Positions 55,501 through 64,000 of a DNA stretch of 64,000 nucleotides are shown here, piece after piece. The notes under the pieces are model-generated. The model ran no database searches and was not told where the DNA came from. It saw only the letters and a list, made by a program, of their open reading frames with translations. How positions within the stretch are numbered: the stretch's first letter is position 1; every line of letters begins with the position of its first letter. The translations under genes and the position numbers were made by a program. Source of the DNA: Apodemus sylvaticus (taxonomy: Eukaryota; Chordata; Mammalia; Rodentia; Muridae); the NCBI RefSeq assembly GCF_947179515.1, contig NC_067473.1, positions 92,325,850 through 92,389,849 of the forward strand, given 5' to 3'.

Positions 55501-56529
55501 GACTTAATTGTCAAATTTCCCACAGTCTCTAAAAGTCTCAATTCATTCAACAAGTTCAAAACTCAAAGATTCTTTTGAGACTTGAAGCAACCTCTTAAGT
55601 GTGGATCCCTATTAAATAAAAAAAGATGAGTTATTTATTTCCAACTTTTACTGACAAAAAGAATAATGAAGGCATAGTGAGGAAATCCTGGGATAATAAG
55701 ACAAAATTCAGGAGAGCAAATATCAAATCCTGTAGCTCCCACTCCACTGTCTAAGACTTTAGTTTTAACGGTGTTGATGGCTCTGCTCCTTCCAGCTTTG
55801 CTGCCCACAGTGAGCATCTTTTCTTGCACGTGATCCCCTGAAACTCAGGCTTACCCTTCGTGCCTTTATGTCACAGCATCTTAAGACCTCCTGGGTTCTG
55901 AGAGCCTTCTTGAAAGGACTCTGACCCTGCAATTACATCACCTAGTTTCAGCAGACTTTTGAAACCATAGAGGTCGAATCTCCAATCCCTCAATTTTGTA
56001 TTTTTTGTCTCTACAAAGCCATTTCCTCATAAATAATAAGCTATTTTCCTATAGGTAACAGTGCTATGTTTGGTCGCCTACTTGGGATGGACATTGGCTT
56101 CCTTAAGCTTTACATTAGCAGTAGGTGTTGTGTGTTAAAGCAGTTTCTGGGGACATTTAATCTCTTTCTCTTTTCATAGATTACCTCAACTGCATGGAGT
56201 CTTGCCCTGTGAGCACTCTTCCTTTTGATCTAGTGCAGAGCAGGCTTCTGCTCCTTAATGGTACTAATCTCTTTTAACAATCACAGCCTTTTCTTCAGCA
56301 TATGTCTAGGGTACAGCATTAATCTTCCTAGTGCTGATTTTTTTCTCTACAATTTATATTTTGTGTTCTTTCCCTCACCTTGCTCCTTTTCATTGTAGAT
56401 GTGCATCAGAGTGACCAGTAATAACCATGCCACAGACTACTCATACTCTCTGGAAATGGCTTCCACTAAAGAGATAATCCTTTCAAATTTAGCTCTGGGC
56501 AAGTTCTTAGGGTATTGGGTAAAAGGTAG

Positions 56530-56532
<3 letters not shown>

Positions 56533-56593
<61 letters not shown>
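56533..56593. repeat. (AT)n microsatellite
   Basis: About 30 uninterrupted AT units. The Tyr-Ile open frame is an artefact. Confidence 0.95.
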
Positions 56594-56596
<3 letters not shown>

Positions 56597-57096
56597 ACTA
56601 AAATATTAGGACTGGCCTCCAGTTAGGTTGCTAATATCATGTGATTCTGAGATTTCATGAGCCAGGCCACTGCTGTATGTGGAACTCTAGCACTGCCATC
56701 TTCCTCTGTTACTGAAAAAGCATACAAGTGTCATTCCAGTTCTCAGTTCTAGAGTTCTTATCCTAGTTCACTTTACTTAATAGGTTTTTACAGTTTTTCC
56801 TATTAAACCAAGTGTGCAGTTTTCCCTTTGAATCTGTATATGGAAGTTGTTCTTTTACCTTGGATGGTTTAAATGACTTTCAATGATTTTTTATTTGTTT
56901 TTCTATTTGGTGAATATTTTCTCAAGTTTTCATTTGATTGTTTATATTGGTTGATACTCTGTTTTATAGGTAACATTTTAATGTAACTGGAAATCTTGCC
57001 AGGTCTCTTGGTTTTTCTCTAGAAGTCAAAGAGTTTATTAGAGAATGTCTAGGCTCTAATACCACCTTGCTGAATTACTCTTAAGTCATCAAGAGT

Positions 57097-57212
57097 GAGT
57101 GATTCTGATGTCACCTAGTATGGGAGTGACTTTGATGTTGCAAAAGGTAGGCATGAGTGACTCCAAGGTCACCTGATACAAATGAGTGTCTCTGAGATTA
57201 CCTAGCAGGTAA
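57097..57212. repeat. Degenerate tandem repeat, about 30 bp, 4 copies
   Basis: GAGTGAYTCTGATGTCACCT-like units begin at 57097, 57124, 57155 and 57184 (steps 27, 31 and 29). Confidence 0.65.
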
Positions 57213-57502
57213 GTCCCTCTGGGAATGAATGAGACCATTTGATCTACAGAGGCAGAGTTATCGTCAGCTTTAGAAAACCATCTTCTGAATTACTGTCTTT
57301 CAACCTACTTTTTAATATCCTCTGAACTATCTAGGTTGGAGCTGTCCTTCATCTATTCTCCATAAATCTCCTTCTTGCCTCTCTTTGTTTCCCTTTGAGG
57401 GATGACTTTAATTTGATTTTTGTTTCTTCCTGTGTTTCAATAAATTTTCTAAAATTATACATTGTGAAGTCATCTTTTTTAATTATTAAAAGTTTTAATT
57501 AA

Positions 57503-57860
57503 TGGCATTGGGAGAGATGGCTGAGTGGATAAAATACTAGAGAAGTAGATTTTAGATTTCCACAGCCAACCTAAAAAAGCTGGGGGGGGGGGCGGTTTCA
57601 GCTCACCTCTGATCCAGAGTTCAGGAGATGGGGAAAGGGAATCGGTGAAGCAAGCAGCTCACTACACCAGACAAATTGGTAAGCTCTAAGTTTGCTGAGG
57701 GACCCTAATTAAATATGATGTAAAGTGATTGAGGAAGACATCTGTTGTCAGCCTCTGACCTTCAAAGACATGCACATACATGTGTATGTATAGGTATACC
57801 TATACACATGGGAAAGTGCATTCACTCATGTTCCTACACTATAAACCCACACACATTCTT
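57503..57860 (+). mobile_element. B3/RSINE-class SINE, sense, diverged, with G-run
   Basis: 'ggcattgggagagatggctg', 'agtggataaaatactag', then 'tcagcctctgaccttcaaag', 'acatgcacatacatgtg' and an A-rich end. The middle is longer than a B2. A run of nine Gs sits at 57582-57590. Class is clear, subfamily is not. Confidence 0.55.
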
Positions 57861-58552
57861 AATTAAAAAATTATTTAAAAAAATTTTAAAAATCTTCTGA
57901 GTTGTTGTATATTGATGTCTGTCTCTAAGATCTCTTAGACAATTCATGCATTCTTGTTTTATTATAGTTGGTTTTCTTGTCTGCTGTTCTGTGCTGTGCA
58001 AAGACTGGGTCTATTACTCTTTGCATCTTCAGCCATTGGTATTCTTACAGTCGAGGATTGCATCTGCCAAAGGAGTTTGTCTGACTTTCTCTTTTTAACC
58101 CTGCTGAGTTGGGGTTCAGTTTTCATTTTGATCTCACTCTCTCTGGTGGGTATGGAGAATGTTCATTTAGGCCACTTTTGTGACCAAATCAATCCTGCAG
58201 GTGACAATAGGCTATTAAGTCCATTAGTCAATGCTCTGGTCTCTGTGCACTTTACTGCACATCTAGAACCTTCCCCATCTCTGGCTTTGAAGTTCTTTTC
58301 CTAACTCTCTAGTTTTCAGCGACTGGCTCAGGTCTTCCTACTATCTCTCTTCACTAGACTCATGCTGGTTCTTTCCATCTCTAGACCTTATTGTTATGCA
58401 GTTTCTCACAGATGCTAGGGGCAGTTGTTTGCTAGAAAATCAGTTATATAAAAAAGTAGGAAATATGTTGCTTTCTGGTATATCTCTCTGTATATCTATG
58501 CCCATGCCTATTTATGTCTGCCTACCTATATATTTATATATGCTTGTATCCT

Positions 58553-58615
58553 CTCTCTGTCTCTGTCTCTGTCACTCGCTCTGTCTCTCTCTCCCTCTCT
58601 CTCTCTCTCCCCCTC
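58553..58615. repeat. (CT)n / (TCTG)n microsatellite
   Basis: Imperfect CTCTGT then CTCTCT units. Confidence 0.9.
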
Positions 58616-59574
58616 ATTCTTTTTTCCTAACTCTCTACTGCTTCTTTTCCATGTATTTTATGTAATACATTTACATTGCTGAGTGAGTTATGGGCCCCAT
58701 TACATTCCTGCTATAGCACCTTTGGCTAGTAGGCATGCCTGCATTCCGGGTGGGGAGAAATTGACAAATACACTGGATCTGTTTTGTAGTTGGCCTCATT
58801 TAAGGACTTCTGAGGAAGTCCCATGTGATGTTTCCATTCAGGTCATTAGTTCTCTCATCATGGTAAATGCAGATTTTTACCTGGTTACATTAAAATTCTT
58901 AACAAGGCCAGAATCATAAAAGTAAGGTGAATTGATATAGGCAGGCAATTAGTCTCTGCCTTAACATTCACAGCAAGGAGAAAAGATTGGGTAATCTTCA
59001 CATTACACTCTTTGGAAATTTAATATATTGGAGGAGACCTAATTATGATCCAAGAGCTTATTTATGCACAGTACCTTAACAGTAAGACATAGTTTCTAAT
59101 GGAGACTTCTCTAACACTGGAAAAAACAAGGAGAAGAAAATGATAGAGCAACACCATTTCTGCTCTATAAATGAGATCTGTAGGCATTTTATTTTGAAAA
59201 CTAAAGTTGACGATGACCAAGTCTGTTAGAAATTTTGAACGTTTTAAGACAATTGCTTGAAATATAAGAATCCTCTTCCTATTATTAATTACTAACTGTA
59301 GATGTTTAGTATAGTAATGTACATTTGCATAACTCATTTATAATGATTTGTGTGAAAATTGATTATTTTGTAGGTTAAAAATGGTCAAATGTTGGCAATT
59401 TCATGGAGTTCAACCCAAAGCAAAAGCAATTATGGCTATGTGGGTTTTGTGCCCCTAATTTTCATTTTCTAAGTAAACTTCCAACCAAATTTATAGTCAT
59501 GAATGATGGAAAGACTTCTATTTAAGTTAGATTGCACAGGAAGTTTAAAAGATGAGTTAAAAACTCAATTTTAA

Positions 59575-59765
59575 GCTGGGTGGTGGTGGCGCACGCCTGT
59601 AATCCCAGCACTCTGGGAGGCAGAGGCAGGCAGATTTCTGAGTTCGAGGCCAGCCTGGTCTACAGAGTGAGTTCCAGGACAGCCAGGGCTATATAGAGAA
59701 ACCCTGTCTCAAAAAACCAAATCCAAAAAACCAACCAACCAACTAACCAACCAAACAAACAAAAA
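59575..59765 (+). mobile_element. B1 SINE, sense, full length
   Basis: 'gctgggtggtggtggcgcac', 'cctgtaatcccagcactctg', 'atttctgagttcgaggccag', 'agttccaggacagccagggc' and 'gagaaaccctgtctcaaaa', then an A-rich (AACC)n tail. Imperfect target-site duplications are 'ctcaattttaag' (59564-59575) and 'ctcaagtttaag' (59768-59779). Confidence 0.93.
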
Positions 59766-60471
59766 ACCTCAAGTTTAAGAAAACACTGTATATTGGAAGC
59801 AGCAGTGAACAAAGGTTGGCAAACAGTGGGGAGTCCTGCCTGAGGAGACTGTTCCCTGTGAGAGCAGGCCAGGTGAGTGCAGTCTCCAGCTAAAAGCAAA
59901 TCCATGGTCTGTTGTAAATACCTGCCATTTTTCTACTATAAATAAGGTGGACAGGTCAGAGTTGGCACTTCACAATTTCATAGCCTTGCAGCTCACACAA
60001 CTAGCTTCTCTGATCTAATCATCACAATGTGCTCACTGATGTGCTTGTGCAAAGGTTTGTTTGAACTAACAGTTTTAAAGAGACCAGTCACTGTCAGTTG
60101 GCTTCCTTCTGGGGCCATAACCACAGGACATATGGCAGGCCACATGACCAGGCTGTCAAAGGGAGGGGTCTATAGGCATTATATCCCAAAATAATGCAAG
60201 GACCTTTTACTTAACTTTTTTTTTTGTCTGTCTGTTTGTTGTTGTTGTTTTCTTAATGGTCATACTGGCAACCAAGTCTCTTTGTCATGAGAACACTTGA
60301 AGGGCACTGCAGATCTAAATGATAGAATTTCAGCAGCCTGTATCCTGAAGTGTCTCTTTTTTTCCCATCCTAGTGTATTTATTTGGGTTCTTATCTGTGT
60401 TTCAGTCCTTTGCCCATAATGTAACTAATAATTTGTTTTATTTCTTTTCTGTTGTACTGAGAAGAGAAACT

Positions 60472-60790
60472 GATTGGTGTGTATGGACTCAAGATGCTGA
60501 GAGAGACTTATTGATTGGTGTGTGTTTATCTGTGGCACTGAGATTACGTTCTGATTGGTATGTGTGGACCTGTGCCACTTGGAGTTTTGTTGAGACTGGC
60601 ATGTGGATTGGCATGTGTGGATTCTGGCACTGAGAGGCTCTGATTGGAGAGGAATGGATTGATTGGCGTGTGTGTATCGGTGGCACTGAGAATATATTCT
60701 CATTGGTGTGTATGGGCCTGAGCCACTGAGAGTGTGTGCTGAGAGGAACTGATTGCTTGGCATGTGTGGATCTGTGACACTGAGTATAGG
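60472..60790. repeat. About 40-bp minisatellite with repeated ATTGG motifs
   Basis: GATTGG or close recurs at 60472, 60513, 60553, 60593 (GACTGG), 60606, 60642, 60661, 60701 (CATTGG) and 60751 (GATTGC). Several steps are 40-41 bp. Units share TGATTGGYRTGTGTGGA and CTGTGGCACTGAGA. Copies are 70-85% alike by eye. Minus-strand HTNQ-like frames are artefacts. Confidence 0.88.
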
Positions 60791-61741
60791 CCGACATAGT
60801 AGATTCACATTGTCCAACATAGCAGTGCATTCCATTGCTGAAAGAGTTTGATGAAGAGTTAGTGGTCATAGAACAGAACAAAGGCATAAGTCAAGAAGGT
60901 TTTCAAGTTCATGTGTGGGAACACTGGGTGAGCCAGTTACAACAAAGTGGAGAACCCTTTGCTACAGACTCAGATGGTATCTAATGATATTTATGATCTG
61001 GGCTAGTGGAAGCTAGTGGTCTGCAGAGTTAATGCATCCTAACAGGTTTCACCCAGTAGTCATGAGGATGCTAAGTCAGACACTGAAGTGGGCAAGGCGT
61101 GGTTTTCGAGGAAACTGAAGACAGTGAATGATAATCAGGCTCTGTATCCACAACACTCCCACTCTCCACATTCAGGAAGTTCTAATCAGTCCTTCAGCCT
61201 TGTAGAAACAGTAAACCTTGGCTTATGTTTTCCTGGGGACTTGAGTTTATATTGCCTTTTCAAAATCTGATAAAGGTTAAATACATGATAGAGTGATCTG
61301 AAAGTTGAACATATTCACAAATGACAAATCCTAAAATGTGCTACAAAAGCACCTTCTTTTTCCATCTGTTTTCAGATTGATCTTCACTTGTTTTCTTCAG
61401 CTCAACAGTTCTGACCATTGAGTATCTGCTCTGAGGACAGTAGAACCTTGCAGACAGGCTGGCCTTGGGTCTTCCTGTTTGTCAAGGTTCTCTCTGAGAC
61501 GCGATAAAGTAGCCACTGATAGGCTATCTACTAATGCCTCAGGTCTTTGTTAGCTGACAGAGTCTAATCAAGCTTCTCAAACTCCATGGCTCAGTTTTCA
61601 TACTTGTTCCAGATGGGTGTTTCCACTAAGGACTGCATAGAGTCCTTGTCATGGTTCTGAAGGTATTAATTCTCTCCCATAGGTCTCATTTCTTATGCAG
61701 CTTAGGTGTGCCTATTATTAAATACTGGCTTGAACTCTTCT

Positions 61742-61885
61742 TAAGATATAATCTCACTATGTAGTCTAGTTGGTTTGTGGCTCAGTGAGTTTACCAGGCT
61801 GGCTTTGAACCTGGGGCATTCCTCCTTCTTCTGCCTCCTGAGAGCCATGGCAGAGATGACAGACATGGACCACCATTCTTGGCCA
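61742..61885 (-). mobile_element. B1-like SINE, antisense, with internal rearrangement
   Basis: 'atataatctcactatgtagt', 'ttaccaggctggctttgaac' and 'tgacagacatggaccacc' are antisense B1. An extra segment 'tggtttgtggctcagtgag' sits between the two halves. Confidence 0.6.
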
Positions 61886-62164
61886 GAGGGATGGTTAGTT
61901 TTTGAGGAGTACACCTCTGGAGCTGTGTGTCTGTCTGAAGGGTATGTGAGGTGGAGTAGCTTCTTATTTCAGCATGAAGTGGACCAGAAGGAATGTTGAC
62001 TTCCACGTCTCAAAAACATGTTTTCTAAGGATCAGATTAGGACCTTTTCACAGCTGCAGTCAGCAGGCTGAGTCTCCTCAGTCTTGTTTAGGTTATTCAG
62101 AATATGCTCTATTTGAAATATATATATATATATAATCCAAAGATAAATATTAAAGAAACAGTTT

Positions 62165-62335
62165 TGTGCTGATGACATAGCTCAGTGTGTAAGGGTGACA
62201 AATCCGATGGCCTGAATTTGATCCTTGGGACCCACATGGTAAAGGAATGGTAGTCCTCTGACCATCACTTGCGTCTTGTGGTGTGCATGTGTGTGTGTGT
62301 TAAGTAAGTGAATGGAACTGTACAAATAAATGCTA
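62165..62335 (+). mobile_element. B3-class SINE, sense
   Basis: 'tgctgatgacatagctcag', 'gcctgaatttgatccttggg', 'acccacatggtaaaggaatg', 'tcctctgaccatcacttg' and a (GT)n end followed by 'acaaataaatgctaaag' give the full B3 order. Confidence 0.8.
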
Positions 62336-63049
62336 AAGGAACAATCTTGGCTGTGAGACCAGGCTGTGTCTTCTTAATGTAGAATTTTAAGGGCTTAATT
62401 TATCATTTGCAGTTCTTTTTGACTATATTAAATTTTACTATTCCCAGCAGTTTTAAGTGCTTATTAAATAATTCTTAAATTATTTTATTTCCTTTCAACA
62501 TCAAGTAGAGTTATTTTTCCAGTAGCAAGGTTAATCAATGATCCCCTCTTATGTTTTGATCCTTTTATATATCTCTACTCCCTCACAAAGGGAAGATTCT
62601 CCTGGAAAATATTTACAGATAGATTGGAAGGAAGGACCCCATAGCATGAGTGACTATTGGCTCACTGTGTATGAATCCACAGAATTTCTGGTAAATGGGA
62701 CCCACTAATGGTGTCTCCTCAGGCTCTTTTTAAAACAACACCAGTACTAGGGGTGTATCATGGATAAAAGCCTGGGCTCAGTCCCCTCTTATGTCTAAAA
62801 CTGGATTTGGAGGCCCATATGTAAAACCCCATCACAGGAGTGCAAGAGGGTGAGAATTTCATCAGCTCGGTGCCATCTTCAGCTATATGTGGGGTTGGAG
62901 GCCAGCAAGGGGGCACACAGGACCACAGACAAATAAACTTGGAACCGGAGGCCTGTCTGGAATAATACCACACCTCAACACTCCCCGTTCCCTCCCCACC
63001 TCCCCAAGCTAACAGATACTCTGAGTAGGAGGCTAGCCTGGGGTACATA

Positions 63050-63061
63050 AGGCCACACCTC

Positions 63062-63114
<53 letters not shown>

Positions 63115-63123
63115 CCACACCTC

Positions 63124-63161
<38 letters not shown>

Positions 63162-63162
63162 A
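63050..63162. repeat. Duplicated GGCCACACCTCAAAA-(CA)n unit
   Basis: 'aaggccacacctcaaaacac' starts at 63049 and 'gaggccacacctcaaaacac' at 63111, each followed by a (CA)n tract (about 23 and 17 units). The minus-strand Cys-Val frames are artefacts. Confidence 0.93.
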
Positions 63163-64000
63163 ACAAACAGAAGTGTCCCTTACTATAAAATATGGCCTTA
63201 TAAGTCCGCACACCTTTAGACGCCATCCCTCACAGCTGGCACAGCAAAGTCTCTGGTTCTGTGTTCTGCTGCTTTCACTCTCTGGGTGTCCAGGCTGCAC
63301 ACTCAGCAGGAAAGGATGAAGCAGAATGTGCAATAACAGATGAGTCAGCAGGGTCTCAGTGCTGTCTGCCTGGGAGTGTGGGGGTGTGAGAGTGGGCTAT
63401 GGGGTGGGGGAGTAGACTTCATTTTGTGGTCTTTATTGGGGTCAAACAAAGACTATATAACCTTAGAGAGTTGGAAGGGATTTTTCTTGGGGTGAATATA
63501 CTGGGAATGCTTCATTTGCATGAGAGGTACTCCAGGTGTTTGCCAGACAGGAAAGGAAGATGAACCTGTAATTTCACCAAGGGCTATCTGACATTCCTCA
63601 GGTCAGTCTCCCCAGATAAGGTCAGGCAGAGAAGAGGAAGCTCTGCTGGGAAGGGCTCCATGTTGTGCTGAATTTGGGGGAGCTGTCCAGACATGGTAGA
63701 CTGACTTTAATACCAGGATCTTCCCAAAGTCAACACCTCACAGTTGATAGACACAGAGTCTAAACCTCACAGTGGGCAGATCAGGAGTGCATATCTATCC
63801 ATGTGATCTTTTCCTCGTGGTTTATAGGACCTTGGGTCTCCACAGGGTTCTTGTCAGAATTCTGTCCCATACACTCTATTTCCAGATACTTATTTTAATG
63901 AAGTTTAAGATTCAGTATTTGGAATGACAGCCTCAGTGATTCTCATGTAGTGGGCTTCAAAGCATACATTTTGAGATTTGCATAGATAAGAGAATGAGCA

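Larger units (their letters stand above)
49791..64000 (+). other. Prdm5: Prdm5 intron 1 (5' part)
   Basis: I looked for an exon beginning with a Gly-Glu-Lys-Phe-Gly-Pro-type PR-domain continuation after an acceptor and saw none to the end of the window. The sequence is AT-rich with SINEs, microsatellites and small arrays listed separately. Stretches with nothing recognised: 49961-52400, 52440-53390, 53470-55130, 55510-56530, 56600-57090, 57870-58550, 58620-59570, 59790-60470, 60800-61740, 62340-63060 and 63165-64000. No open frame there has a familiar product. Confidence 0.7.

Noticed and set aside
60425..60887. Minus-strand frames of 136 and 132 codons rich in His-Thr-Asn-Gln
   Set aside because: They follow the roughly 40-bp minisatellite; there is no gene context.
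62758..63333. 191-codon minus-strand frame with Cys-Val repeats
   Set aside because: It spans two (CA)n tracts, and the flanking residues match no known protein and sit in an intron.

Overview
This is nuclear DNA of a murine rodent. The evidence is B1 (7SL-type) and B2/B3-type SINEs, many L1 copies of the Mus/Rattus type, and the first coding exon of Prdm5. The best-preserved B1s read 'GATTTCTGAGTTCGAGGCC', the mouse-type form, and I see no rat-style ID expansion. The L1 ORF1 N-terminus differs from what I remember of both Mus musculus and Rattus norvegicus. I therefore only call it 'Murinae, closer to mouse-type'; the species is not determined.

The only host protein-coding gene I can support is Prdm5 (+ strand). 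Its first coding exon encodes 31 codons at 49698-49790. It sits in a CpG island (about 49436-49960) with a CCAAT box and no TATA box, and it ends in a consensus splice donor. The rest of the window (49791-64000) is Prdm5 intron 1, where I recognise no second exon. Everything left of the CpG island is upstream intergenic DNA filled by retroelements.

Layout. 1-8.5 kb: an old interspersed repeat, a B1 whose CTGCCT motif has expanded into a long hexamer array, an LTR-like stretch, and an ancient antisense L1 interrupted by a SINE and a medium-reiterated repeat. 9.6-11.96 kb: an Ap2s1 processed pseudogene with a 16-bp target-site duplication, itself split by a later L1 with a 5' inversion. 13-22 kb: SINE fragments, a 49-bp minisatellite, a GA-box-like CT array and a decayed LTR. 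21.9-28.15 kb: an antisense old L1 3' UTR followed by a sense L1 with three 170-bp promoter monomers, decayed ORF1/ORF2 and a 44-A run inside ORF2. 28.15-34.9 kb: rodent medium-reiterated repeats and SINEs. 34.92-41.51 kb: a complete antisense L1 with perfect 15-bp target-site duplications and open ORF1 (419 codons) and ORF2 (1274 codons), the youngest object here. 42-44.2 kb: another decayed antisense L1. 45.12-45.5 kb: an Rbm42 processed pseudogene. 47.05-47.53 kb: two B1s in opposite orientation, each with its own duplication. 49.4-50 kb: the Prdm5 promoter and exon. 50-64 kb: intron with microsatellites, SINEs, a roughly 40-bp array carrying repeated ATTGG (inverted CCAAT) motifs, and a duplicated CA repeat.

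Limits: repeat families are identified by eye, boundaries of old repeats may be off by tens of bases, and family names beyond L1/B1/B3 are uncertain. No operons, CRISPR arrays or prokaryotic signals are present. I found no new multigene system. The most notable items are the structurally intact L1, the change of 5' UTR type between the two L1s, and the doubly nested retroposition at 9.6-11.96 kb.
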